DNA of 18,835 bases from Bacteroidales bacterium (GCA_900755985.1 CAAEIL010000199.1:1-18835); one strand, 5' to 3'; shown: positions 7,896 to 15,300, counted from the first letter of the stretch. The notes: generated from the sequence alone by a model not told the origin. Translations and numbers: made by a program.

Positions 7896-7946
7896 TATAC
7901 AGCACAAATGGCTATACTCCTAATATACAGCCACTTCCGATTATAC
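7896..7946. repeat. Four TATAC repeats upstream of the HTH operon
   Basis: TATAC occurs at 7896, 7913, 7924 and 7942, followed alternately by AGC and TC. It sits immediately upstream of the -7 box at 7850-7857, in the position of an operator. The binding protein is unknown; the HTH gene product is a natural candidate. Confidence 0.35.
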
Positions 7947-7960
7947 TCGTCTATATAAAG

Positions 7961-7997
7961 AAAAAACATTAGCCATCTATCGTATGTGTGGCTAATG
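7961..7997 (-). terminator. Intrinsic terminator downstream of the abiE pair
   Basis: CATTAGCCA (7967-7975) pairs perfectly with TGGCTAATG (7989-7997). On the minus strand the stem is followed directly by six T residues (7961-7966). It lies about 200 bp after the toxin stop and before the next operon's promoter. The interval 7998-8194 shows no other gene. Confidence 0.7.
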
Positions 7998-8194
7998 ATA
8001 AATAATACGGCTTACTATGGTTTTAATGCGTTGAGATGCAGATGATTGCAATACATCTCTCCGTTCCAAGACGTCCCAAGCGTATCAGTTCCGACAAATC
8101 GTATATTTCATTTTTTACCCCCATGAAATCAATGAAATTTTTTGGATAAGGCTGAAATGTGCTTTGTAGATAACAACAACATTGAACAATAGTC

Positions 8195-9187
8195 TTATTT
8201 CATAGTTCCATTTGCTTTTATTATTCCTAGGACACACCTCATGCTTTCTGCAATTTCCTCCGGGATAGGGATTGTACTGTAGGCCAACGATGGAAGTTCC
8301 AAAGAGTATCGCTGGGAGAGAGTACGCCAAATCGCGTCAAATTCTTTTAGCAGAGGTGAATCCGAAATACTGCGGGTTTGCCACCCGTCGGGTTTGGCAA
8401 ACATGGCGCGGTCATGCTCAATCAGCGATGTGAAGTTCTCAATAAACTCACCGCTGTCAAGATACGTCCGACAGTCACTGTCGTTTACAAGATAGTGGAT
8501 GTCGTAGAAGTGACGTATCTTTGCCGTAAGGTCTGTGATGGGATTATCCCCTAACGAGAAACGCAGAAGTGAGACTAACTTCTCCGTCATTGTCGTGCGC
8601 TTGTCGAGTACATTGATTGAGAACTCGCCTAAGTCAAATTCGGAGATGATGTCGTAGAGACCGTTCTGCTGCAAATAGCTTAGAATGAAACTCCCGACCG
8701 CAAATCGCCCGAAAGGATAAGGATTGGCGAAGGAATTTATCTCTATCAGAAGCTGTCCGGGTATCATGCTTCCGATTGGCGCGATGCCTTCGACCTGCGG
8801 ATACAGGAAATAAGATTTACGGTAGCGCGAACCTTTGCTTGTAAGGCCGGGGCGCTCTATGGGTGTAAGCCCGTCGGCCATCGCTTTTTCAGTGGAGCGA
8901 ATAATAGTTTTTAGTCCGGCATCAGTCATGCCATCGCTCCTTACTATTGCAACATCGACATCTTCCGAAAACCGTGCACCTATGCCATATACTTTTGAGA
9001 GGCTCGTGCCTCCTTTGAACACAGCCACATCCTTTGCCGCACTTCTTGACATCTGCTGCAATGCGCGGGTAATCCAATAGTCCTTCTCGATGAAACCGGC
9101 ATTTACTCCGATTCCGCCGTTCTCTTTCGGTTGGCTTGCCCGCAGTATGACTTCCGCGAACAATGCCTTATCTTCATGCAGTCTCAT
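8195..9187 (-). CDS. abiEii: AbiEii/AbiGii-family nucleotidyltransferase toxin
   Basis: This is the toxin of a type IV AbiE-like toxin-antitoxin pair, 330 residues from ATG 9187. It has the nucleotidyltransferase signature: FKGGTSLSK (about 57-65), SEDVDVAI with the metal-binding acidic residues (about 74-81), GQLLIEIN (about 144-151), and the family motif KIRHFYDIHYLV (about 223-234). Family members transfer nucleotides onto RNA acceptors and cause growth arrest or abortive phage infection. The start was chosen because ATG 9187 overlaps the antitoxin stop as ATGA, implying translational coupling; a start at 9199 would add four residues. The beginning MRLHEDKALF is typical of the family. Confidence 0.86.
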   Translation of the reverse strand: MRLHEDKALFAEVILRASQPKENGGIGVNAGFIEKDYWITRALQQMSRSAAKDVAVFKGGTSLSKVYGIGARFSEDVDVAIVRSDGMTDAGLKTIIRSTEKAMADGLTPIERPGLTSKGSRYRKSYFLYPQVEGIAPIGSMIPGQLLIEINSFANPYPFGRFAVGSFILSYLQQNGLYDIISEFDLGEFSINVLDKRTTMTEKLVSLLRFSLGDNPITDLTAKIRHFYDIHYLVNDSDCRTYLDSGEFIENFTSLIEHDRAMFAKPDGWQTRSISDSPLLKEFDAIWRTLSQRYSLELPSLAYSTIPIPEEIAESMRCVLGIIKANGTMK

Positions 9188-9882
9188 TCTATGTTCCAAT
9201 TAGATTTGTTCGGTAAGAGGCTTTCCGAAATGCCAAGCGAATATTTGGTAAATGGATTTAAAGTCTCCTTTATCCGGGCACTGTCACGGTCAAGACATTC
9301 CAATATTGCGCCGGTCAAGGCTCTGACCGCCGGAGGATAATTGATTGCATAACCGATTAAGCTGCTTCGTTCGTTTTCAGTCAGATTCTCCAACTGCCTT
9401 TGAATATTTCTTACAACCTCGTCAGGTGTTGCAGCCGGAATTTTCTTGATATTTTTAAGTGCATCGAGTATTCTCAGCAATGGTATGGAGTCCTCTGTAA
9501 TTTCGTTAGGCTGAATAGTATAGGATATTTCATATCCGCCACGTTTAAGAGGGCGACGGTAACGGGTTGCGCCAATAACTATTTTTGAAGATATTTGCGT
9601 TGTCAGCCCCATCTGACTGAAAGCCGGTGTCCCTGTAATGTAGCCGATGCGCTCACCATCTTTGAATATCAAATCTTTCGTGAGCTGTTCTATCATAGGA
9701 GGCATCTCTCCAAGCCGTGAAACCACAGGTTTGTAAAATTTCCCTTTGCCGACTTTTCGCAATGTTCCGTCAGCCACCATGCGGCTGATTGTCATCAGTG
9801 CTGCACTTTGCACCTCCGTCGGCAAATCAAGGTCAGCGTAGCCGAATATAACCCCGGCTCCGATACCCTTTATCTTCTTCAT
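9184..9882 (-). CDS. abiEi: DUF6088/AbiEi-like antitoxin and autorepressor
   Basis: A protein of 232 residues that fits DUF6088, the AbiEi-type partner of AbiEii toxins. The N-terminal 55 residues form a winged-helix domain (helices around VIFGYADLDLPTEVQSAAL, wing VGKGKFYKP). The C-terminal part with GYITGTPAFSQMGLTTQ matches the conserved antitoxin region. Family members repress their own operon by binding inverted repeats, and here a 42-bp palindrome lies at 9918-9959. An upstream in-frame ATG at 9903 exists, but the -7 box at 9908-9915 would leave that start essentially leaderless, so 9882 is preferred. Coupled to the toxin by a 4-bp overlap. Confidence 0.8.
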   Translation of the reverse strand: MKKIKGIGAGVIFGYADLDLPTEVQSAALMTISRMVADGTLRKVGKGKFYKPVVSRLGEMPPMIEQLTKDLIFKDGERIGYITGTPAFSQMGLTTQISSKIVIGATRYRRPLKRGGYEISYTIQPNEITEDSIPLLRILDALKNIKKIPAATPDEVVRNIQRQLENLTENERSSLIGYAINYPPAVRALTGAILECLDRDSARIKETLNPFTKYSLGISESLLPNKSNWNIE

Positions 9883-9907
9883 TATTACCTCGGTCGATTT
9901 CATGTTG

Positions 9908-9959
9908 CAAAGTTAGTAAAAAATGTTAGGTTTTTACATGTAGAAACCTAACATTTTTT
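9908..9959 (-). promoter_or_regulatory. abiE promoter with 42-bp palindromic operator
   Basis: The minus strand carries TAACTTTG (9908-9915), a full match to the Bacteroidetes -7 box, just before the antitoxin gene. Directly upstream, 9918-9959 is a palindrome of two 21-bp halves with a single mismatched pair and no spacer, centred on ACATGT. It covers the spacer and -33 region, the right place for AbiEi repression. Because its outer arms are A/T tracts it could also terminate the integrase transcript arriving from 9994. Confidence 0.65.
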
Positions 9960-9993
9960 GAACATATATATTTTATAGAGGCTAAATAAGCGC

Positions 9994-10812
9994 TCAGTCA
10001 ATAGCATCAACCATTTCCTGCTTCAACTCGTCGTCAATCTCACGGTATCTGACGAAAGCGGCGCTTCCCGGCTTATGTCCCGTAAGTGCGCTGACCATAT
10101 TCTGGTCCTTGAATTTTTTGTATACGTTACCGATGAAGGTGCGTCGCGCCATGTGGGTGCTTGCAACCTCGTATATCGGACGGCTGACGGATTCGCGTGT
10201 CAGTTGGTCGATTACCACAACATGACGGTCGATACCGGCTTCCTTGAGCATCCGCTTGATGTCCTTGTTGTAGCTCATGTATGCGCTTTCGGGGAAGATT
10301 TTATCACTACCGCAATCCTTATACTTGTCTAGTATGCGCTGTGCCGTGGAGTTCAGCGGAACTTGTATGGTTATGGGTCGCCCTTCTTTAGTCTTTCGGG
10401 CGATGTAGTGGAGCTGGTTTCCGACGATGTTATCGCGGGTGAACGAGAACAAATCAGACACGCGGCAACCTACGCAGCAATGGAACACGAACAGGTCGCG
10501 GTGCAATCCGAGGCGGGGGTCATGGCTGAAATCAAATTCCTCCAGTTTCTTGCGCTCGTCTATGGTGAGATAGAACGGTGTGCCGTAAATCTCCTGAGCG
10601 ACTGTGAAACCCTGCATCGGATTTAACTGCAATCTTCCGGTCTTTATCGCCCAGTTGTAGATTGAGCGGATATATTTGAAGCGGTTGGAGATGGCGTTCT
10701 GACTCTTTGGACGCAGGTTCAGCGTTAACGGCGCACCTTTAAGTATGGCAGGGAAGGTGTGGATATAAATATGTTCATTTCGCAGGAAGTCCTCATATTC
10801 CCGAAGTACCAT
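9994..10812 (-). CDS. Tyrosine recombinase/integrase, C-terminal part (after in-frame TAG)
   Basis: This is the catalytic part of a Bacteroidetes element integrase. In this 272-residue piece the tyrosine recombinase residues are all present: R117 (GCRVSDLFSF), a Lys in the RKTKEG turn, H220 and R223 (THMARR), H246 (LTGHKPGS) and nucleophile Y256 (FVRYREID). The piece follows the upstream fragment in the same frame, separated only by TAG (10825-10827) and four codons, so it was one gene of 452 codons. ATG 10812 is the first Met after the stop and would cut into the core-binding domain. Activity therefore needs readthrough, suppression or restart; otherwise this is a pseudogene. It would recombine the element's attachment sites. 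Confidence 0.8.
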   Translation of the reverse strand: MVLREYEDFLRNEHIYIHTFPAILKGAPLTLNLRPKSQNAISNRFKYIRSIYNWAIKTGRLQLNPMQGFTVAQEIYGTPFYLTIDERKKLEEFDFSHDPRLGLHRDLFVFHCCVGCRVSDLFSFTRDNIVGNQLHYIARKTKEGRPITIQVPLNSTAQRILDKYKDCGSDKIFPESAYMSYNKDIKRMLKEAGIDRHVVVIDQLTRESVSRPIYEVASTHMARRTFIGNVYKKFKDQNMVSALTGHKPGSAAFVRYREIDDELKQEMVDAID

Positions 10813-10824
10813 CAGATTGAACCC

Positions 10825-11352
10825 CTAGATTGTGAGATTGAATTTCGGCTGGGTAAGGCGTTTGAAATTCTGAAAGCGCACTAAGGATTTACGTTGCACC
10901 TCATAGCACGTCTGACGTGAATGTGATGCGTGGGCAACATCGGTTGCGGCAAGATACTCGTCGTACAGCTGAAAGAACGTTGCGCCACAGGCAGTTGAGC
11001 TGATTTCCTGACGATAGAAGTCATCAATGACTTCGGATAACCAGCCTTTGGGAATGGTGCGTCCCCGCATCTCACTGTATCGATCCTCTACAAATCCCAT
11101 TATCTGCTTCAACCGTGTACGGACATCGTCGGCATTTACGGCTTCGGGCGTTTTGTTTCGTGAGGAAACAATTACGAGTCGGGTAGCCTCCTTGTTTTTT
11201 TCGGTAATGTACTTTTCAGTTTTCACCATCGCCGGAGATACCCAAAGGTTGGTCTTGGCTTGTTGGTCGATTTTACCCATACGGAAACGCAACGAAACGG
11301 CCACCCGTCCCTGCGAGTTCTGCTTCTTGCCGGTGCTGATTTCAAACGCCAT
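10825..11352 (-). CDS. Tyrosine recombinase/integrase, N-terminal part (ends at in-frame TAG)
   Basis: The N-terminal 175 residues of the same integrase. They comprise an arm-type DNA-binding domain (about 1-95, MAFEISTGKKQNSQGRVAVS onward) and the start of the SAM-like core-binding domain (about 125-175, TFFQLYDEYLA then SLVRFQNFKR). The frame continues past the TAG at 10825-10827 into GFNLMVLREYEDFLRNEH. From what I know of this family, core domains run straight through this point with one residue at the stop position, so it looks like a nonsense change rather than a domain boundary. A promoter lies just upstream at 11400-11431. Confidence 0.78.
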   Translation of the reverse strand: MAFEISTGKKQNSQGRVAVSLRFRMGKIDQQAKTNLWVSPAMVKTEKYITEKNKEATRLVIVSSRNKTPEAVNADDVRTRLKQIMGFVEDRYSEMRGRTIPKGWLSEVIDDFYRQEISSTACGATFFQLYDEYLAATDVAHASHSRQTCYEVQRKSLVRFQNFKRLTQPKFNLTI

Positions 11353-11399
11353 TTTTCAGAGAGAATTTTGAAGTTGATATTCTTGATTTTTTCCTTCTG

Positions 11400-11463
11400 C
11401 AAAGTTACAAAACAATCCCCATATCGGCAAATATTATCCCCGTAAATATCCCCTTATATGGGG
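11400..11463 (-). promoter_or_regulatory. Integrase promoter and C4/G4 repeat cluster
   Basis: Minus-strand TTTG (11431-11428) and TAACTTTG (11407-11400) are spaced by 20 bp, a full Bacteroidetes -33/-7 match. Overlapping and upstream are CCCCATAT (11417-11424), ATCCCCGTA (11436-11444) and the inverted pair CCCC-N6-GGGG (11450-11463). These could bind the integrase arm domain or a repressor. Confidence 0.55.
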
Positions 11464-11545
11464 TTATTTCATGTGATATTGTGAAATGCGACCCACGCAA
11501 ACAATTCATTGAAACGCTATTTAATACTTTATAATATAAGTTGTT
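11464..11545. other. AT-rich junction between element and phage block
   Basis: This is a short gene-free stretch between the integrase promoter and the truncated portal frame. It is a likely place for the element's attachment site or a recombination junction. I could not find a matching direct repeat at the other side of the minus-strand module. Confidence 0.35.
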
Positions 11546-12157
11546 ATGTTATTATTTCCACATCAGAGAATAACGCCATATAACAATATTAAGTACCACA
11601 TCGAGGTCGGCGCAAAATACTGGGAGAGTATTTTTCGTGCCGAGGGCATTACCGACCGCCGCAAGCAACAGGAGCGCATCGTGCGCGAGAAGCAACAGAT
11701 ACTTGACTTCCTGACCGGTGCGGAGAACAGCGGCAAAGCCTGGTTCTCGACTTTCTATGTTACGCCCGATGGCAAGGAGCAACACGACGTTGTCATCAAC
11801 AAGATTGACGACAGCAAAGAGGGCGGCGACTGGGAGACCGACATTCAGGAAGCAATCAATATGATATGCTTCACTATGCGGGTGCATAGTAATCTTGTCG
11901 GTTCTGTGCCGGGCAAGGCGCAGTCTAACAACAGCGGCTCGGACAAGCGCGAGCTTTACACCATCGCCCAGGCCCTCCAAAAGCCGTATCACGACCTGCT
12001 TTTCACCGTCCATCGCATCATAATCCGATTCAACGGCTGGCAGGGCGTTCACCCCGAAATCCCTTTTATCCAACTTACCACGCTCGACGAGCATACCGAC
12101 GCAAAGCAAGTGAAACTCCCCAACGCAAACGACAATGGCAAAGCTGATAACGACTGA
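11546..12157 (+). CDS. Phage portal protein, C-terminal fragment (5' truncated)
   Basis: The 203 residues resemble the C-terminal third of Bacteroides phage-type portal proteins. NIKYHIEVGAKYWE begins the match near residue 14; VGSVPGKAQSNNSGSDKREL and the following helix LYTIAQALQKPYHDLLF are the characteristic clip/crown region. Full portals are usually well over 400 residues, and an in-frame TAA at 11537 closes the frame, so the N-terminal wing and most of the stem are missing. The missing part would lie where the minus-strand element now sits. The remaining piece cannot form a functional portal on its own. The 3' end overlaps the next gene by 23 bp, as in an intact phage operon. Confidence 0.68.
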   Translation: MLLFPHQRITPYNNIKYHIEVGAKYWESIFRAEGITDRRKQQERIVREKQQILDFLTGAENSGKAWFSTFYVTPDGKEQHDVVINKIDDSKEGGDWETDIQEAINMICFTMRVHSNLVGSVPGKAQSNNSGSDKRELYTIAQALQKPYHDLLFTVHRIIIRFNGWQGVHPEIPFIQLTTLDEHTDAKQVKLPNANDNGKADND

Positions 12158-12974
12158 CGAGCAGTTGCGCTCTCATCTTCCCAACATCATCGCCTCGGTC
12201 AAGGGCGAAACGCCCTTTATCGAAAGGCTCGCGCTATTTCTCGACCTCGCCGAGGACTGGGTCAAAACTACTTTCACTTCGGAAAGTACGTTTAACACGA
12301 TCTGCGGTTACACCGACAGCAACAATATCAAGATATTGTGCTCCCGGCTCGTTGTAGCCGACGCATTGCGCCGTGCTATTCCCTCGCTCGACATTGTGCT
12401 AACGCCCAATGGTTTTGCGGTGGTGAACACCTCAAACCTCGCTCCGGCATCGAAGCCGCGTGTCGATAGGCTCATAGGCTCGATGTTGAGCCATCGCGAC
12501 GATTGCATCGCCGCGCTCTTGCCGGAACTTGTCGGGGCAAGCAAGTGGCTCACATCTTCACAGGCCGACTTCTTCGGCGCCACACTTTTCCCCGACCTCC
12601 GCATAGTCGATGCAGTCGGTGGAGCCACCGGCTCCAAGTGGGAAAAGTATCTGGAACTCCGCCCGCAGGTCATAGACCTTGAAGCGTCGTTGGCCGAAGA
12701 ATGGTTTTCGCCGGAACTGATGTCAGCGCTCCGCTCGGAGAACCTGCGCGGAGATCTGACAGATAAGCGGAGTGAGATTGTCAAGCAGGTAAAAGCGCAG
12801 GTCGTGGGCTACCTGCGGTCGGGGTCGTTCAACTCGCGGAGGCTTGCGGACATTGTGAATTATATCCGGCTGAACCCTGAATTTTTCAGCGAATGGCATC
12901 AGTCGGAACCCGCAAAGCTGTTTGCGCCGCCGCTCTTTCGGAATAAAAGGAAGGCTTCGGGTTACTTCTTTTAG
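12135..12974 (+). CDS. DUF6712 family phage protein
   Basis: A 279-residue protein that fits DUF6712, a Bacteroidales phage family found downstream of portal or capsid genes. It begins MAKLITTDEQLRSHLPNIIA, typical of the family, with a predicted helical core (FIERLALFLDLAEDWVKTTF) and a C-terminal region ending SEWHQSEPAKLFAPP. A head-completion or neck role is likely from context, but the function is not established to my knowledge. It overlaps the portal fragment by 23 bp and appears full length. Confidence 0.72.
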   Translation: MAKLITTDEQLRSHLPNIIASVKGETPFIERLALFLDLAEDWVKTTFTSESTFNTICGYTDSNNIKILCSRLVVADALRRAIPSLDIVLTPNGFAVVNTSNLAPASKPRVDRLIGSMLSHRDDCIAALLPELVGASKWLTSSQADFFGATLFPDLRIVDAVGGATGSKWEKYLELRPQVIDLEASLAEEWFSPELMSALRSENLRGDLTDKRSEIVKQVKAQVVGYLRSGSFNSRRLADIVNYIRLNPEFFSEWHQSEPAKLFAPPLFRNKRKASGYFF

Positions 12975-13248
12975 CGGTGTTGGGGCAATCGGCAGTCGGT
13001 GAAGCTACGTCGCAAGGGGCATCTGTCGGACATACCGAATTGGAGTTATGGCACGGAGCACTGATTTTCCTTTGCAAAGTTAGGTCGCCAACTCACCGCT
13101 CACTAAATACAGGTGTGCGCTCCGCGTTTCCTCGGTTTTCGGTGCCCTGCAAACACGAGATAAATATTTGTTCGGGTTCAAACAGCTTCCCACTTGATTG
13201 CACGTAAAATCAAAAGTGCTTCGGCACATAACTCTAAATCAATTCGTT
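12975..13248. other. Intergenic region with UUCG-capped hairpin
   Basis: No gene is supported here. A small hairpin, GTGC-TTCG-GCAC (13216-13227), ends 21 bp before the next ATG and has the stable C(UUCG)G loop. A minus-strand TAACTTTG (13075-13082) lacks a -33 partner. The gap breaks an otherwise tightly packed phage operon, which may mark a deletion where capsid or tail genes once lay. Confidence 0.4.
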
Positions 13249-13491
13249 ATGATACAATCCGACAAACGCCCCGTACAGAGCGACTTCGCAAACATCTCCG
13301 ACTACTCGCAGAAATGCCCCGACGGAGCAAGAAAGTTCTTCGCTTTCGTTCACTTCACCGATGACTCGACTTGTCTCTGGTCAAACATCTTCACTCGCAA
13401 TCGCTCATTCGCTACAATGCTTGTGATAGAAAAATTCGGCGACTGCCTCGAATACATCAGCAGCATCAATATCCACGAATCGGAATATTGA
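13249..13491 (+). CDS. Small hypothetical protein
   Basis: An 80-residue protein that I do not recognise. It is polar with a few hydrophobic stretches (ARKFFAFVHF, FATMLVIEKF), two cysteines and an acidic end, with no signal peptide or membrane segment. It is supported as a gene by a strong terminator beginning 18 bp after its stop and by the hairpin just before its start. The ATG at 13249 is preferred over an upstream frame start at 13198, which would run through the hairpin. It sits between phage genes but may be a separate unit. Confidence 0.5.
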   Translation: MIQSDKRPVQSDFANISDYSQKCPDGARKFFAFVHFTDDSTCLWSNIFTRNRSFATMLVIEKFGDCLEYISSINIHESEY

Positions 13492-13509
13492 ACGACCCGA
13501 CCCACCTAC

Positions 13510-13548
13510 GGCGGCTCCCACTTCGGGAGTCGCCTTTGCTGTCTTTTT
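13510..13548 (+). terminator. Intrinsic terminator after the small ORF
   Basis: GGCGGCTCCC (13510-13519) pairs with GGGAGTCGCC (13525-13534) over 10 bp, including one G.T, around a 5-nt loop. A T-rich run follows to 13546. Confidence 0.7.
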
Positions 13549-13567
13549 CCCGGTCAGCGCTCGACCG

Positions 13568-13575
13568 TACATTTG
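13568..13575 (+). promoter_or_regulatory. -7 box for the neck-gene operon
   Basis: TACATTTG, followed by CA, matches the Bacteroidetes -7 consensus. No good -33 TTG is visible. The expected transcription start near 13580 falls after the ATG at 13578, which favours ATG 13602 for the next gene. Confidence 0.45.
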
Positions 13576-13601
13576 CAATGTACTTATTCAAGCACTTCTC
13601 T

Positions 13602-14351
13602 ATGACACAGACAATCTCGATAAATTTCATCGTGCCCCAATCGTGGCCCGATATGTCCGATAAACAGCTGCGCTATGTTTATCAGCTCATTGCACAGGAC
13701 TTCGCCATCGACGAGGTCAAGACACTTTTCTTGCTCAAATGGAGCGGCGCAAAGGTCATTGGCCGTCAGGACAGTGGCGCTTACCTTATGAAATTCGGCA
13801 AGACGTTGTTTGAGGTTACACATCTAACACTCGCCGAGCTGCTGACTAACCTCGACTGGCTCGGTCAGCCGCCCATCGTGCCGGTGCGCCCGTCAAAGCT
13901 GAACCGTCGCGAGGCTCTGCCCGCCGACTTTCAGGGAGTGCCCTTTGAGTCGTTCATTGTCTGCGACAACTACTATCAGGGCTACTTGCAGACCCAACAG
14001 GAATACCTGCTCGACGAGATGGGCCGCGTCATGTATCAGGATGCAAAGCTCAACTTCTCGCCGTGGCAGCGCGTAGCCATCCTTTACTGGATGGTCGCGC
14101 TCAAAGACCTTTTCGCAAGGCAATTCCCCGATTTCTTCCAACCGGCAGGATCCGCCACAGACGGAAACCTGCTCGGTTCTACTCCGGCATCGGTCGAAGC
14201 GTCGATGAACGCTCAAATCCGCGCCCTCACAAAGGGCGACGTTACCAAGGAGGCCGAGGTGCTGGCCCTCGACACTTGGAGAGCGCTCACCGAACTTAAC
14301 GCCCAGGCCAGGGAATACAAAGAGTTGAACGCCAAAACCAAAGCGAAATGA
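13602..14351 (+). CDS. Conserved Bacteroidales phage protein, function unknown
   Basis: The 249-residue protein resembles a family I associate with Bacteroides prophages, but I know no assigned function. An N-terminal region (MTQTISINFIVPQSWPDMSD, then a helix with QLRYVYQLIAQDF) leads into a central conserved stretch (GVPFESFIVCDNYYQGYL at about 110-127) and a C-terminal helical part with IRALTKGDVTKEAEVLALDT. The many helices and its position before the neck genes suggest an assembly or connector role; this is inference. The frame extends upstream to 13371, but that runs through a terminator and promoter. Its stop overlaps the next start by 4 bp (ATGA). Confidence 0.6.
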   Translation: MTQTISINFIVPQSWPDMSDKQLRYVYQLIAQDFAIDEVKTLFLLKWSGAKVIGRQDSGAYLMKFGKTLFEVTHLTLAELLTNLDWLGQPPIVPVRPSKLNRREALPADFQGVPFESFIVCDNYYQGYLQTQQEYLLDEMGRVMYQDAKLNFSPWQRVAILYWMVALKDLFARQFPDFFQPAGSATDGNLLGSTPASVEASMNAQIRALTKGDVTKEAEVLALDTWRALTELNAQAREYKELNAKTKAK

Positions 14352-14854
14352 CACAGCAGCTCAAAGGCCGATGGGACGCGGCGGCTTTCTTCGAGAAGCT
14401 GACCGCCACAAACCGCCTCGCTATCGCCGAAGGTTTTACCTTCTGCCGCGTCAGCGGTCTGGAGGGCTTCGAGGAAGCCGTGGCGCAGATGCAGACGGCA
14501 AATGCCTTTGTCTGCATCTCCGACATTAACGACGGTTACACGGAACTGAACAACACGCCGCGCACTCGCCGCATCAAAACGGTGTTTTTCGCTATGCGCC
14601 ATGCCGCCGAGGATATGGACGCAAGGGCCGAGTGCTTGGAAATAATGCGCGAATTGTTCCGGCAATTCGCCTCGCAGCTTATCCTCGAAAAGGTCAGGTT
14701 GGAGCAGAACTGCATCTACCTCGACCCCCGAATATCGTTCAACGAGATTGACCGATATTTTTTCAGCGGAGCTGCCGGTGGATATTTCCAAATCGCCGTC
14801 GATGTGTTCACCGATTTAAGATACAATCCCGATGAATGGAACGCCCAAAGATAG
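14348..14854 (+). CDS. Phage neck/tail-terminator-like protein (tentative)
   Basis: A cytoplasmic-looking protein of 168 residues with alternating helices and strands. The size, the position directly before an HK97-gp10-like gene, and the C-terminal strands (GGYFQIAVDVFTDLRYNPDEW) fit a tail terminator or neck protein. No catalytic motif is seen. It is coupled to the genes on both sides by overlaps of 4 and 23 bp. Confidence 0.5.
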   Translation: MTQQLKGRWDAAAFFEKLTATNRLAIAEGFTFCRVSGLEGFEEAVAQMQTANAFVCISDINDGYTELNNTPRTRRIKTVFFAMRHAAEDMDARAECLEIMRELFRQFASQLILEKVRLEQNCIYLDPRISFNEIDRYFFSGAAGGYFQIAVDVFTDLRYNPDEWNAQR

Positions 14855-15263
14855 CGTTGAAGAACGCCGCAAGTATGTTACGGCCTTCAACGCCACGATG
14901 ATAAAGATATGGCGCGAGCAAATCGCCCTTCTCGGTGTCATAGACACAGGGGCACTTTACCGCTCAACGCTTGCTGTCGGTATGAACGCCGACGGCAAGT
15001 TTACCTCAATCACCTTGGAGCAGTCGTTCAACACCTACGGCTTGTTTGTGGACTACGGCACAGGCTCGAACACGCCTCGCGGCAATCCCGGAGATATTGG
15101 CCGCGACAACAAGCGCAAGCGCCGCCGGTGGTTCTCGCGCAAATACTTCGCCTCGGTGATGAACATTCAGGAATTTTTCGCCGACAATGTCGGCCAGGAG
15201 TTCTGTCGAGCCGTCTCCAACGCCCTCAATCCAGACATAATGCGCCGCTCCGTCACTCTCTGA
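14832..15263 (+). CDS. HK97 gp10-like tail-completion protein
   Basis: This 143-residue protein resembles head-tail joining proteins of the HK97 gp10 type. The order IDTGALYRSTL (about 37-47), YGLFVDYGTG (about 69-78), then a basic stretch KRKRRRWFSRKYF and a C-terminal helix, is the usual family pattern. It would complete the tail end that joins the head. It overlaps the previous gene by 23 bp and is the last of a coupled trio; a 90-bp gap with a new promoter follows. Confidence 0.6.
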   Translation: MNGTPKDSVEERRKYVTAFNATMIKIWREQIALLGVIDTGALYRSTLAVGMNADGKFTSITLEQSFNTYGLFVDYGTGSNTPRGNPGDIGRDNKRKRRRWFSRKYFASVMNIQEFFADNVGQEFCRAVSNALNPDIMRRSVTL

Positions 15264-15292
15264 GTGTCTTTTCGGGCGCATTATCATAGCCA

Positions 15293-15300
15293 TAACTTTG
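15293..15300 (+). promoter_or_regulatory. -7 box for the fibre gene
   Basis: TAACTTTG matches the Bacteroidetes -7 consensus, with a TTTTCG near 15269-15274 as a weak -33. The start would be about 48 nt before the ATG at 15354. Confidence 0.45.

Noticed and set aside
7735..7905. 57-residue N-terminal extension of the HTH protein
   Set aside because: It contains the likely -7 box on the same strand and resembles no known HTH extension; the ATG at 7734 is the better start.
4976..11352. Stop-codon reassignment (TAG as sense codon) in the element
   Set aside because: DUF3987 and the HTH gene end in TAG at positions where the family proteins end, so TAG works as a normal stop there.
4419..11545. 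Direct repeats (attL/attR) bounding the minus-strand element
   Set aside because: Comparison by eye of 4419-4975 with 11353-11545 gave no convincing shared core; a computed alignment or an empty site would be needed.
13075..13082. Minus-strand TAACTTTG as an antisense promoter into DUF6712
   Set aside because: No -33 TTG at a suitable distance and no gene downstream on that strand.
13165..13192. GGGTTCAAAC resembling a tRNA T-loop
   Set aside because: No matching acceptor, D or anticodon arms around it.
13371..13601. N-terminal extension of the conserved phage protein at 13602
   Set aside because: It would read through a strong terminator and a promoter and overlaps another frame; the family-like sequence starts at MTQTIS.
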